Shown here piece by piece: positions 22,326 through 30,508 of a stretch of DNA of 40,898 nt. The notes beneath the pieces are model-generated. The model searched no databases, had not been told where the DNA came from, and was given only the letters and a program-made list of their open reading frames with translations. The stretch spans positions 1-40,898 of the forward strand of contig JOFO01000052.1 of NCBI GenBank assembly GCA_000721275.1, given 5' to 3'. The translations under genes and the position numbers were made by a program. Numbering within the stretch: position 1 is the stretch's first letter; every line of letters starts with the position of its first letter. This DNA is from Microtetraspora glauca (GTDB lineage: Bacteria; Actinomycetota; Actinomycetes; Streptomycetales; Streptomycetaceae).

Positions 22326-23687
22326 TCACCGCCGGCGGATCAGGACCCGCGCGGCCCGGGCGAGGAGACGGGGGTCGGTGAGGGCCTTCGGGGGCGCCTC
22401 CATGTGGACGACGCGCAGATAGGCGGCGTTGACGCCGGAGTCGATGACCGACGCCTCGGTGAGCCGGTCGGCCACCCACTTCTGGGCCCGGTAGCCGCGC
22501 GGGTAGGGCCCCGTGACGTGCGGCTGCGCCAGGTCGGCGGCGGTGGACAGCTGCCAGGCCGCGTCGACGGCCATCTCGGCGCGGCGGAAGTAGGGAAGGG
22601 CCGGGGCGTGCGGACGCGGTCCGGTCCGCAGGTACGCGGCCAGCGCGTCGGCCTCCAGCGCCGCCAGCGTCAGGCCCTGCCCGTACACCGGGTTGACGCT
22701 CGCCAGCGCGTCCCCGACGACCACGAGCCCGCCGGGGAAGCGGCGCAGCCGGGTGTGGACCCGGCGGCGGCTCTCGACGAAGCGGTACGTGGTGACGGGG
22801 CCGATCATCGCGGACTCCTCGGCCACCGTGCGGATCGGCGCCACGCAGCGGCGCATCCGGCGCAGGAACTCCTCCGGATCGGGGCCGGGGCGGTGTCCGG
22901 CGTACCCGGCCAGGACGACCGACCAGCGGTCGCCCTCGACGGCGGCGAGCGCCCCGGGCTCCGTCACCTCGGGCCGGTAGCCGCTGGCGGGGCCGGGGGT
23001 GGAGTGGGCGACGACGGTGGTGCCGAGTTCGCCGCCGCGCCGGAAGGAGGCGGTGGCGTACCCGAGGTCGATGCGCATCCGGTCGACGGGCGCCGCGTCC
23101 CAGCCGTGCCGGGTCAGCCAGTCGCCGAGCCGGCTGGACCGGCCGGTGGCGTCGACGACGAAGTCGGCGGGGATCTCGGCGGGTATCTCGTCGGCCGTCT
23201 CGTGGGGGACGCCGTCGTGCGGGGCGCCGTCATCGTGCGCGGGGGCGGCGGTGGTGACGCCGGCGACGTGCCCGCCCCGGAGGACGAGGCCGGTGACCTC
23301 GGCCCGGACGAAGCGCACCTGGGGGAGGAGGGCGACCCTCCGGCGCACCCGGTCCTCCAGGAAGGGGCGGGTGGCGCCGAGCATCCGGGACGCGGCCACC
23401 GGGGCCTTCAGCCGGCCGTCGACGTAGAACCGCACGTCGTCACCCTCGCCGAGCCGCGCCCCGTCCCGCACGAGCTCGTCGGTGAGGCCCGGGAACCAGT
23501 GCTCCAGCCGGCGGTGGCCCATGGACAGCAGGGCGTGGAGCTGCCGCCGCTGCGGGGTGCGCTTCCCGAGGCCGTCGTCGCCGATCACGTCGGGTTCGAC
23601 GACGACCACCTCCTCGGCGTGGTCGCTCAGCACGCGGGCCGCCAACAGCCCCGCGTAACTGCCCCCCATGACGACGGCCCGCTGCAT
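22326..23687 (-). CDS. FAD-dependent oxidoreductase / monooxygenase
   Basis: A 453-residue flavoprotein of the geranylgeranyl-reductase/PHBH-like group. The N-terminal dinucleotide fold is VVMGGSYAGLLAARVL, with GGSYAG in place of the usual GxGxxG. A conserved C-terminal FAD motif reads GDALASVNPVYGQGLTLA. DATGRSSRLGDWL is the middle DG-type motif. There is an internal low-complexity stretch (DDGAPHDGVPHETADEIPAEIP). Such enzymes hydroxylate or epoxidise aromatic or polyketide substrates, but no biosynthetic cluster is adjacent. ATG 23687 directly follows AGAGG. The upstream region carries a GTATAC operator-like site 83 bp away that may control it. Confidence 0.88.
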   Translation of the reverse strand: MQRAVVMGGSYAGLLAARVLSDHAEEVVVVEPDVIGDDGLGKRTPQRRQLHALLSMGHRRLEHWFPGLTDELVRDGARLGEGDDVRFYVDGRLKAPVAASRMLGATRPFLEDRVRRRVALLPQVRFVRAEVTGLVLRGGHVAGVTTAAPAHDDGAPHDGVPHETADEIPAEIPADFVVDATGRSSRLGDWLTRHGWDAAPVDRMRIDLGYATASFRRGGELGTTVVAHSTPGPASGYRPEVTEPGALAAVEGDRWSVVLAGYAGHRPGPDPEEFLRRMRRCVAPIRTVAEESAMIGPVTTYRFVESRRRVHTRLRRFPGGLVVVGDALASVNPVYGQGLTLAALEADALAAYLRTGPRPHAPALPYFRRAEMAVDAAWQLSTAADLAQPHVTGPYPRGYRAQKWVADRLTEASVIDSGVNAAYLRVVHMEAPPKALTDPRLLARAARVLIRRR

Positions 23688-23769
23688 CCTCTACCCCCAC
23701 CTCGGCCTGCGTTTCGGTCCCGGCACCTTACGGCACGCGGGGGAGCGATGCGGTGCGGGGCGTGGTGAG

Positions 23770-23780
23770 TTGTATACCAA
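23770..23780. promoter_or_regulatory. GntR-like operator, copy 1
   Basis: TTGTATACCAA is built on the palindrome GTATAC and fits the general pattern of GntR (FadR/VanR-type) operators. It is the reverse complement of the second copy at 23890-23900. It lies 83 bp upstream of the monooxygenase start. No GntR gene is in the window. Confidence 0.55.
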
Positions 23781-23889
23781 AAGGGAGCCTCATGGTTGAC
23801 GTGGTGGGGGTGCTCCTTGCGCTTTTGGGCCATATGGAAGGCTAGTTGCCGCATCGGGTCCGCGGTAGCTCTTGTTCCGCATCCGGGGA

Positions 23890-23900
23890 TTGGTATACAA
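23890..23900. promoter_or_regulatory. GntR-like operator, copy 2
   Basis: TTGGTATACAA is an exact inverted copy of the site at 23770-23780, with the GTATAC cores 121 bp apart. It lies 131 bp upstream of the Tat-exported amidohydrolase. Two matching sites could support DNA looping or separate control of the divergent genes. Confidence 0.55.
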
Positions 23901-24031
23901 AACGAGGACCGGAGCTCGTTCCGCCTCAGGGAGTTCTCCAAGTGGCTCGACGTCCACCGGCCCGTCGCCTCCGGTCCGACACCGGTCTCCCCCTCGCTCA
24001 CCTCTTCCGCCCTTCCCGCAAGGAGTGACCC

Positions 24032-25375
24032 ATGCAGCAGTCCCCGGCTCCCACCGGTGCCGTGTCGCGCCGCGCCATGCTGGCCGGTGCCGCGGCCCTG
24101 GCCGGCACGACCGCGGCGGCGGCCGTCGCCGCGGCCCCCGCCTCCGCCGCCGTCCCGGCCGCCGCGCCCGGCGCCGGCGGCGCGGCGGAGCGGAGGCCGC
24201 GGACCGTCGTCTTCCGGGACGTGCGCCCGTTCGGCGGCGCGGCCACCGACCTGGTCGTCGTGGACGGGAAGGTCAGCGGCGGACCGGCGCCGCGCGGCGC
24301 GAAGGTCGTGGACGGCGGCGGCCGGATCGCGCTGCCGTCCCTGGTCGACGCCCACATCCACCCCGACAAGACGACGTGGGGCGGCGCGTGGGTGTCGCGG
24401 CGGCCGGCGTCGACCATCGCCGACTTCGTCGAGCAGGACGTGGAGCTGTTCCGCGCCCAGACCCGCTCGGTGGCGGAGCGCGCGTACGGGCTGATGAGCC
24501 ACGCCGTCAGCCGCGGCACGCGCGGGATGCGCGCCCACGCCGACGTGGCCCCGGCGTACGGCCTGGCCGGCGTCGAGGGGCTGGCGGAGGCGCGGCGCCG
24601 CCTGGCCCACGCGCTGGACGTGCAGATCGTCGCCTTCCCGCAGCACGGCGTCGTCCGCACGCCCGGCACCGCCCGGCTCCTGGAGGAGGGCGCCCGCCGG
24701 GGCCTCGTCGACATGATCGGCGGCATCGACCCCCTCGGCTTCGACCACGCCCTCGACGAGCACCTGGACACCGTCTTCGGCATCGCGGACCGGCACGGCG
24801 TCGGCGTGGACATCCACCTGCACGACGGGGGAGACGAGGGCGTCCGCGCCCTGCGCGGGATCATCGACCGCACCCGGGCCCTGTCGCTCACCGGCAAGGT
24901 GACGGTCAGTCATGTCTTCTGCCTGCCCGAGCTGCCGGACCGGGACCTCGGCGCCCTCGCGACCGACCTGGCCGCCCAGGACATCGCGCTCACGACCGTC
25001 GCCCCCTCGCGCGACCTCGTCCTCCCGATCGCCCGGCTGCGCGAGCACGGCGTCCGGATCGGCCTCGGCTCCGACGGCGTCCGCGACTCCTGGAGCCCCT
25101 TCGGCAACGCCGACATGCTGCACCGCGCCCACATCCTCGGCTGGGTCACCGACGTCCGCCTCGACGAGGAGCTGGCGGACTGCTACCGGGCCGCCGCGCA
25201 CGGCGGCGCCGACGTGATGGGCCTGCCGCACGCCGACCTCACGCCCGGCGCGCCCGCCGACTTCGTCCTCGTGCGGGGGCAGGGGCTGCCCCAGGTGGTG
25301 GTGGACATGCCGCAGCGCGACCTGGTCGTGCACGGCGGTGTCGTGGTGGCCCGGGACGGCGAGTTCGTCTCCTGA
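24032..25375 (+). CDS. Tat-exported amidohydrolase, cytosine-deaminase-like
   Basis: A 447-residue metal-dependent amidohydrolase with a twin-arginine signal (SRRAML at 12-17) and Ala-rich h-region, so it should be exported folded. The TIM-barrel metal and active-site motifs are HIHPDKT (His108, His110), DIHLHDGGDEG (His262 or 264), VSHVFCL (His294) and GSDGVRDSW (Asp348). The motif order and the PFGNADML segment resemble cytosine/isoguanine deaminases (CodA family). In CodA the third motif is HCDE with a catalytic Glu; here it reads HLHD, so the substrate is probably different. ATG 24032 has AAGGAG 6 bases upstream. Upstream are two GntR-like operators. The substrate is unknown. Confidence 0.87.
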   Translation: MQQSPAPTGAVSRRAMLAGAAALAGTTAAAAVAAAPASAAVPAAAPGAGGAAERRPRTVVFRDVRPFGGAATDLVVVDGKVSGGPAPRGAKVVDGGGRIALPSLVDAHIHPDKTTWGGAWVSRRPASTIADFVEQDVELFRAQTRSVAERAYGLMSHAVSRGTRGMRAHADVAPAYGLAGVEGLAEARRRLAHALDVQIVAFPQHGVVRTPGTARLLEEGARRGLVDMIGGIDPLGFDHALDEHLDTVFGIADRHGVGVDIHLHDGGDEGVRALRGIIDRTRALSLTGKVTVSHVFCLPELPDRDLGALATDLAAQDIALTTVAPSRDLVLPIARLREHGVRIGLGSDGVRDSWSPFGNADMLHRAHILGWVTDVRLDEELADCYRAAAHGGADVMGLPHADLTPGAPADFVLVRGQGLPQVVVDMPQRDLVVHGGVVVARDGEFVS

Positions 25376-25893
25376 CCGGAGGAGGCCGGGCGGCGGGCCG
25401 TGGGGCGGCGAGCCTTCGGGGCGGCGCGGCTTGCGGGCGGCGGGGTCTGCGGGGCGGCGAGCTCACGGGCGGCGGGGGATCGCGCAAGGGCGTGATCCGG
25501 CCAGTCGCCGGAACGCCGTAAAGGCGGACCCACCGCCCCGTACCGCCGCCGCCGGAGCCGGCCGTCCGGGCTCCGGCGGGTGTCCGGCGGCGTCAAGGGT
25601 GCGGGCGCCGGACGGGGGGCGACCTCCCGTGCCTGAACTGCAACGGGTCTCTGCAATTTTCTGACCTGTTTTCAGTTCGGGACAAGAGGCAGCCCGTTCG
25701 GCGACCGCGCGGCGGGTCCTGGCGTGGACGCGCGTAGAGCGGCCGAAAGTCCACCTTGCCGCACCCGGCCGGCGGAGCCGAGGATTCCTCCCAGTGCAGC
25801 GCTTGTCAGGTTCATGTCGGTCACCCATGGCCGATCCGCACTCCCCGACCGAGCCGCCCACCCAGCGGCCCGCCCCCCCATACGGAGGATCCA
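25376..25893. other. Intergenic region before the streptogrisin gene
   Basis: This 518-bp stretch has no convincing gene. Its left part contains GC-rich tandem repeats (25388-25483). At 25630-25680 there is a less GC-rich patch with CTGCAA twice and GAACTG/CAGTTC as widely spaced inverted arms, a likely promoter zone for the protease. GGAGG at 25884-25888 is the protease ribosome binding site. Specific -10/-35 elements are not clear. Confidence 0.6.
25388..25483. repeat. Degenerate 16-bp tandem repeats, about 6 copies
   Basis: The core GGGCGGCG recurs every 14-17 bp, for example at 25402-25417, 25418-25434, 25435-25450, 25451-25466 and 25467-25483. Copies such as GGGGCGGCGAGCCTTC and GGGGCGGCGAGCTCAC differ by a few bases. 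The array begins 12 bp after the amidohydrolase stop. It could be a slippage-prone minisatellite. Confidence 0.7.
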
Positions 25894-26808
25894 GTGAACC
25901 GTACGTCCCGCAGCCGCGGCCTCACCAAGGGCACCCGCCTGCTCGCCGTCCTCGGCGCCTTCGTCGCCGCGACCGCCCTCGCCGCCCCCACCTCCTCGGC
26001 CCAGTCGGCCGACACCCCCCGGGCCACCGCCGCCGCGCTCTCCTCCGCCAGCGACGCCGTCCTCCAGGCCGACGTGCCGGGCACCGCCTGGTACACCGAC
26101 CAGGCCACCGGCAAGGTCGTCGTCACCGTCGACGCCACCGTCACCCAGGACGAGATCGCCGCCCTCCGCAAGGTCGCCGGCGGCAACGCCGCCCACCTGA
26201 AGATCGAGCGCACCCACGGCAAGATCAACAAGCTGATCGCCGGCGGCCAGGCCATCTACGCGGGCGGCGGCGGACGCTGCTCCCTCGGCTTCAACGTCCG
26301 CAGCGGCAGCACCTACTACGCCCTCACCGCCGGCCACTGCACCGAGATCGCGAGCACCTGGTACACCAACTCCGGCCAGACCTCCGTGCTCGGCTCCCGG
26401 GCCGGAACCAGCTTCCCCACCAACGACTACGGCATCATCCGCCACTCCAACGCCTCCGCCGCCGACGGCCGCGTCTACCTCTACAACGGCAGCTACCGAG
26501 ACATCACCACCGCCGGCAACGCCTACGTCGGCCAGTCCGTCCAGCGCAGCGGCAGCACCACGGGCCTGCGCGGCGGCACCGTCACCGGCCTCAACGCCAC
26601 CGTCAACTACGGCAACGGCGACGTCGTCTACGGCATGATCCAGACCAACGTCTGCGCCGAGCCCGGCGACAGCGGCGGCGCCCTGTTCTCCGGCACCACC
26701 GCCCTCGGCCTCACCTCCGGCGGCAGCGGCAACTGCTCCACCGGCGGCACCACCTTCTTCCAGCCCGTCACGGAAGCCCTCAGCGCCTACGGCGTCAGCG
26801 TGTTCTGA
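25894..26808 (+). CDS. Secreted chymotrypsin-like serine protease (streptogrisin B type)
   Basis: A 304-residue preproenzyme. A signal peptide covers about 1-37, and an alpha-lytic-type propeptide follows to about residue 114, with [14 protein letters not shown] and [12 protein letters not shown]. The mature S1 protease starts near [10 protein letters not shown] and has about 190 residues. The catalytic triad is His148 (TAGHC), Asp178 (NDYGI) and Ser260 (GDSGG). Cys129/Cys149 and Cys254/Cys281 match the family disulfides. The mature part closely resembles S. griseus protease B (sprB product), down to the C-terminus [14 protein letters not shown]. The propeptide acts as a folding aid and is removed autocatalytically. 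GTG 25894 has GGAGG 5 bases upstream. A strong terminator follows at 26837. Confidence 0.95.
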   Translation: MNRTSRSRGLTKGTRLLAVLGAFVAATALAAPTSSAQSADTPRATAAALSSASDAVLQADVPGTAWYTDQATGKVVVTVDATVTQDEIAALRKVAGGNAAHLKIERTHGKINKLIAGGQAIYAGGGGRCSLGFNVRSGSTYYALTAGHCTEIASTWYTNSGQTSVLGSRAGTSFPTNDYGIIRHSNASAADGRVYLYNGSYRDITTAGNAYVGQSVQRSGSTTGLRGGTVTGLNATVNYGNGDVVYGMIQTNVCAEPGDSGGALFSGTTALGLTSGGSGNCSTGGTTFFQPVTEALSAYGVSVF

Positions 26809-26836
26809 CCGCCGCACCACTGAGCGGAGCACACGG

Positions 26837-26868
26837 CGCGCCGGGCGGGAGCACCCCTGCCCGGCGCG
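26837..26868 (+). terminator. Rho-independent-like hairpin after the protease gene
   Basis: CGCGCCGGGC (26837-26846) pairs with 26859-26868, and three further pairs including one G-U extend the stem to 13 bp around a 6-nt loop. It lies 29 bp after the protease stop. There is no U-tract. Confidence 0.75.
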
Positions 26869-27026
26869 TCCGCGTCCGCCGCCCCGCCCCCCGCCGTGCC
26901 CCCGCCGCGGGTCCCGCCGTATCGGTGGAACGACCGATGTGCGACGGGGGCGGTTCCCGGCAGAGTCCTGGACGAGATCGTTCGCGGGCGCCCGACAGCG
27001 GCGCCCGGTCTTCGAAAGGACCCTCA

Positions 27027-28739
27027 GTGGGCACGTATGCGGATCTGGTCTTCGTCGGTGGACGGGTGGTCACGGTCGACGCGGAGTTCTCCGTCGCCGA
27101 GGGCCTGGCGGTGACGGGCCCGGTCATCAGCGCCGTCGGCACGCGGGAGGACGTCGCCCCGCTCGTCGGCCCCGGCACCCGCGTCGTCGACCTGAAGGGC
27201 GCGACGCTCCTCCCCGGCATCAACGACTCCCACCTGCACGGCTGCGCCTTCGGCATGTCCTCGCCGCCGCTCTCGGTGGAGATCGGCCACCCCGCCGTCT
27301 CGTCCCTCGCCGACGTCGCCGACGCGGTGCGCGAGGCCGCCGGGCGGACCCCCGCCGGGCAGTGGATCACCGGCCACGGCTGGGACACCGGCTACCTCGC
27401 CGAGTGCGTCGCCGACCCCTCCCGGCAGCCCTCGCGCGCCGACCTCGACGCCGTCAGCCCCGACCACCCCGTCGTCCTCTACTCCTTCTCCGGCCACGCC
27501 ACCTGGGTCAACTCCCGGGCCCTCGCCCTCATCGGCATCGACCGCGACACGGTCGCCCCGCCCGGCGGCGCCATCGTCAGGGACGGCGACGGGGAGCCGA
27601 CCGGTCTGCTCCGCGAGGGCGCCCAGGCCCTCGTCCAGAACGCGCTCCCGCCGCTCAGCCGGCGGGAACGGGCCGACGCCATCCGCTCCACCCTCGCCAC
27701 CCTCGCCGGACTCGGCGTGACCAGCTACACCGAGCCCGGCCTCGGCCCCGGCGGCGACGGCATCATGCGCGGCACCATGGGCACCGAGACCCTGGACGTG
27801 TACCGCGAACTCCTCGCCGCGGGCGAGCTGACCGCCCGCGTCGGCGTCCTGCTCCTCCCCAACGGCATGGCCGGCACGGCCGAGGAGTTCGCCCGCAACC
27901 TCGACGCCCTCGACGCGTCCGACCCCTCCGGCGGAGCCGACCCGCGCCGCCTCGCCGTCCACGGCGTCAAGATCTTCGCCGACGGCATCGTCCCCAACAA
28001 GACGGCCTGGATGCACGACCCGTACGTCGGCGGCGGCTGCGGCTCCCTCTGCGTCGGCGGCGACGTCGACGACGAGCGGGTCGCCGAGATCCGCGCCATG
28101 ATCCGGCACGCCCACAACGCCGGGCACCAGCTCGGGGTGCACGCCACCGGCGACCGGGCCATCGACACCGTCGCGGACGCCTTCGCCGAGGCCGCCGCCG
28201 GCCACCCGCGCGACGACGCCCGCCACTACGTCATCCACGGCGACTTCCTCACCCCGCACGCCATGAAGGTGCTCGCCGACCACGACTTCGGCTGCAACAT
28301 GAACCCGACCATCAAGTGGACCGTCGCCGACATGGAGGAGGAGTTCGTCGGCACCGGACGCGCCGCCTACGCCTGGCCCTACCGGGACGCCATCGACGCC
28401 GGCGTACGGGTCGCCAGCGGCTCCGACGCCCCCGTGACCCTGCCGGACTGGCGCCAGGGCGTCGCCACCATGGTGCTGCGCGAGTCCAAGGCCGCCGGCC
28501 GGGTCAGCGGCCCGGAGCAGCGCATCGCGCTGGCCGAGGCGATCCGCACGTACACCACCGTGGCGGCCTGGCAGGACTTCGCCGAGGACTGGAAGGGCTC
28601 CCTGGAGCCGGGCAAGGCCGCCGACCTCTGCGTCGTGGACGGGGACCTGCTCGGCGCCGACCCGCACGCCATCCCGGAGATGCCCGTCGTCCTCACGGTG
28701 ATGGACGGGCGGATCGTGCACGACACGCTGCGCGATTGA
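27027..28739 (+). CDS. Amidohydrolase family protein (YtcJ-like)
   Basis: A 570-residue metal-dependent hydrolase of the amidohydrolase_3/YtcJ type. An N-terminal beta domain (ADLVFVGGRVVTVDAEF) closes with the C-terminal strand segment (PVVLTVMDGRIVHDTL). The barrel holds HxH (DSHLHG, His69 and His71), a KIFADGI metal-lysine region, HATGDRA, YVIHGDFL and the SGSDAPV aspartate. There is no signal peptide, so it is cytoplasmic, unlike the Tat-exported amidohydrolase at 24.0 kb. GTG 27027 has GAAAGGA 6 bases upstream. It is followed after 31 bp by a LuxR gene on the same strand, with a palindrome between them. The substrate is not predictable. Confidence 0.9.
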   Translation: MGTYADLVFVGGRVVTVDAEFSVAEGLAVTGPVISAVGTREDVAPLVGPGTRVVDLKGATLLPGINDSHLHGCAFGMSSPPLSVEIGHPAVSSLADVADAVREAAGRTPAGQWITGHGWDTGYLAECVADPSRQPSRADLDAVSPDHPVVLYSFSGHATWVNSRALALIGIDRDTVAPPGGAIVRDGDGEPTGLLREGAQALVQNALPPLSRRERADAIRSTLATLAGLGVTSYTEPGLGPGGDGIMRGTMGTETLDVYRELLAAGELTARVGVLLLPNGMAGTAEEFARNLDALDASDPSGGADPRRLAVHGVKIFADGIVPNKTAWMHDPYVGGGCGSLCVGGDVDDERVAEIRAMIRHAHNAGHQLGVHATGDRAIDTVADAFAEAAAGHPRDDARHYVIHGDFLTPHAMKVLADHDFGCNMNPTIKWTVADMEEEFVGTGRAAYAWPYRDAIDAGVRVASGSDAPVTLPDWRQGVATMVLRESKAAGRVSGPEQRIALAEAIRTYTTVAAWQDFAEDWKGSLEPGKAADLCVVDGDLLGADPHAIPEMPVVLTVMDGRIVHDTLRD

Positions 28740-28751
28740 CGTACTCCGGTC

Positions 28752-28763
28752 GGATGATCATCC
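28752..28763. promoter_or_regulatory. 12-bp perfect palindrome upstream of luxR-type gene
   Basis: GGATGATCATCC lies 7 bases upstream of the ATG at 28771, in the 31-bp gap after the amidohydrolase stop. Its position over the expected promoter or leader suggests autoregulation of the downstream regulator, though it could also be a weak hairpin. Confidence 0.45.
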
Positions 28764-28770
28764 TGGGGGG

Positions 28771-29517
28771 ATGGCGACACGGCACGACACGGCGGACATT
28801 CTGGACTCGGCCCTCCGTGTCCGCGAAGCCGCCAGGAACGCCACGGCCGGCACGGCGGGCGCCGACACGGTCCTGGCGGCCCTGGCGGAGGTGGTCGAGC
28901 ACGACCACGCCTCGCTCACCCGCTGGGACCCGCGCCGCCGCCGCCACACCACGCTGGCCGGCAGCTACCCCGAGGCCGCCACGGCCTACATCGAGACCCG
29001 CCTCCACCACGACCCGGTGTTCGCCGTGCTGCGCGGCCGGGCCCGGGGCGGGCTCTGGCTCGGGGACGTCCCGGAGGAGCTGCTGGCCGCCTCGCCCGGC
29101 TTCCAGGACGTCCTCGCCCCGCTCGGCATCGAGGACGGCGTGGCCCAGTGCCTCTTCGCCGCGGACGGCCGGTACGTCGGCATGCTGAACATCAGCGTCC
29201 GGGGCCGCCGCCGCACCCCCGACCCGGCGCGCGCCGTCGTCACCCTGCTCACCGAGACCCTCGCCGCGGCGGTGGCCTCCTGCGGCACGCCGCCGGCGCC
29301 GACGGCGGCGCGCCCCGGCGGACTGTCGCCGAGGGAGCGGGAAGTGCTGGCGGAGCTGTCGGCCGGCCGCACCAACCGGCAGATCGCCGAGCGGCTGTAC
29401 ATCACCCCGCGGACGGTCGGCACCCACATCGAGCACATCCTCACCAAGCTGGACGTCCCGAACCGGGCCGCGGCCGCCGCCCGGGCCGCGGCGTGGGGGA
29501 TCGCACCGGCGGAGTGA
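28771..29517 (+). CDS. LuxR-family regulator with GAF-like sensor domain
   Basis: A 248-residue regulator. Residues 1-170 look like a GAF or autoinducer-binding-like sensor (VLAALAEVVEHDHASLTRWD, then GVAQCLFAADGRYVGMLNISV). Residues 185-245 are a LuxR helix-turn-helix (LSPREREVLAELSAGRTNRQ, then PRTVGTHIEHILTKL). It has no receiver domain, so it is not a classical response regulator. The start ATG 28771 directly follows a G-run rather than a well-spaced Shine-Dalgarno. A perfect 12-bp palindrome just upstream is a likely operator. Its proximity to the amidohydrolase suggests it may control that gene or be co-transcribed with it. Confidence 0.9.
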   Translation: MATRHDTADILDSALRVREAARNATAGTAGADTVLAALAEVVEHDHASLTRWDPRRRRHTTLAGSYPEAATAYIETRLHHDPVFAVLRGRARGGLWLGDVPEELLAASPGFQDVLAPLGIEDGVAQCLFAADGRYVGMLNISVRGRRRTPDPARAVVTLLTETLAAAVASCGTPPAPTAARPGGLSPREREVLAELSAGRTNRQIAERLYITPRTVGTHIEHILTKLDVPNRAAAAARAAAWGIAPAE

Positions 29518-29587
29518 CCGGCCGGTGCCGGGCGCCTCGGGGCACCGGGATACTGGCGGGGGTCGAGGCGGAGGGCGGGAGCCGGCG

Positions 29588-30391
29588 GTGGAGTGGACGG
29601 TGGCGGCGGGCGTGCTCGTCGGCCTGCTGATCTCGGTGGTGACCGCACCCGTGGGGGTCTCCGGCGCCGTCTTCCTGCTGCCGGTGCACCTCAGCGTCTT
29701 CGCCGTGCCGAACCCGGCGGTCACCCCCACGAACCTGCTGTTCAACGTCGTCGCCGGCCCCGGGGCCCTCTGGCGCTACCGCCGTGACGGCGCCCTGCGC
29801 GGACCGCTCGCCCGGCGCCTCGTCGCCGGGACGCTGCCCGGGGTGGTGGCCGGCGCGGTGATCCGCGTCCACCTCCTGCCGGGGCCGACGGTCTACCGCC
29901 TGCTCATCGCGGGCCTCCTGCTGCCGCTGGGCGTGTGGCTGTGCGCCCGCACGCTGCGGCCGGCACGCCGCCGCCCCGGCCCCGCGGCCCCGGCAGCCCC
30001 GGCGGCGGAACCGTCCCCCGGCGCGCTCACCGCCCTCGCCCTCGCCGTCGGCGTCGTCGGCGGCGTGTACGGCATCGGCGGCGGCTCGCTCCTCGGCCCG
30101 GTCCTCGTCGCCCGTGGGCTGCCCGTCGCCCGGGTCGCGCCGGCGGCCCTCGCGACCACCTTCGTGACGTCCGTCGCCGGTGCGGCGGCGTACGCCGTCC
30201 TCGCCCTCGCCGGCACGGGCGACATCGCGCCCGACTGGTGGCTCGGCCTCGCCTGCGGCCTCGGCGGCCTCGTCGGCGGCTACCTCGGCGCCCGCCTGGC
30301 GCCCCGGCTGCCCGAACGGGCCCTCCGGCTCCTCCTCGGCACGCTCGCCACGGCGATCGGCGCGCTGTACGCGCTCCAGGCCCTGACCTGA
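29588..30391 (+). CDS. TauE/SafE (TSUP) family membrane transporter
   Basis: A 267-residue integral membrane protein with about eight hydrophobic helices and the pseudo-repeat layout of TSUP permeases. The first half has GLLISVVTAPVGVSGAVFLLP and NPAVTPTNLLFN; the second has GVVGGVYGIGGGSLLGPVLV and PAALATTFVTSVAG. The family exports sulfite, sulfoacetate or related organosulfur anions, but many members are uncharacterised. A charged linker rich in Arg/Pro/Ala (RPARRRPGPAAPAAPAAEP) separates the halves. GTG 29588 has GGGAG about 6 bases upstream. It lies 70 bp after the LuxR gene and could be cotranscribed. It is convergent with the sirtuin gene across a tandem repeat. Confidence 0.88.
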   Translation: MEWTVAAGVLVGLLISVVTAPVGVSGAVFLLPVHLSVFAVPNPAVTPTNLLFNVVAGPGALWRYRRDGALRGPLARRLVAGTLPGVVAGAVIRVHLLPGPTVYRLLIAGLLLPLGVWLCARTLRPARRRPGPAAPAAPAAEPSPGALTALALAVGVVGGVYGIGGGSLLGPVLVARGLPVARVAPAALATTFVTSVAGAAAYAVLALAGTGDIAPDWWLGLACGLGGLVGGYLGARLAPRLPERALRLLLGTLATAIGALYALQALT

Positions 30392-30421
30392 CCTGTCCGG
30401 CGGGCCCCGGCGGCCGGGAGC

Positions 30422-30508
30422 GGGGGATCGGCAAGACCGCGACACCGAGCCGGGGTCAGCAAGACGGCGACGCCGAGCCGGGGGATCAGCCGACGGCGAC
30501 GCCCAGCC
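30422..30508. repeat. Three 28-30 bp tandem repeats reaching into the sirtuin 3' end
   Basis: Units at 30422-30451, 30452-30479 and 30480-30508 share the core GACGGCGACGCCGAGCC, with a few substitutions and a GGGG(G)ATC or GGGGTC start. The third unit contains the stop and last codons of the minus-strand sirtuin gene, so the other two look like decayed duplications of that 3' end. Confidence 0.75.

Larger units (their letters stand above)
23688..24031. other. Divergent intergenic region with operator sites
   Basis: These 344 bp between the divergent monooxygenase and amidohydrolase genes contain no convincing ORF. They include the AT-richest stretch in the window (about 23770-23905), framed by two inverted GTATAC sites. 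Both genes' promoters should be here, but I could not assign clear -10/-35 pairs. AAGGAG at 24020-24025 is the amidohydrolase ribosome binding site. Confidence 0.7.

Noticed and set aside
22326..25375. Secondary-metabolite gene cluster
   Set aside because: A lone FAD monooxygenase beside an amidohydrolase, with no synthase, carrier or tailoring genes, does not make a cluster.
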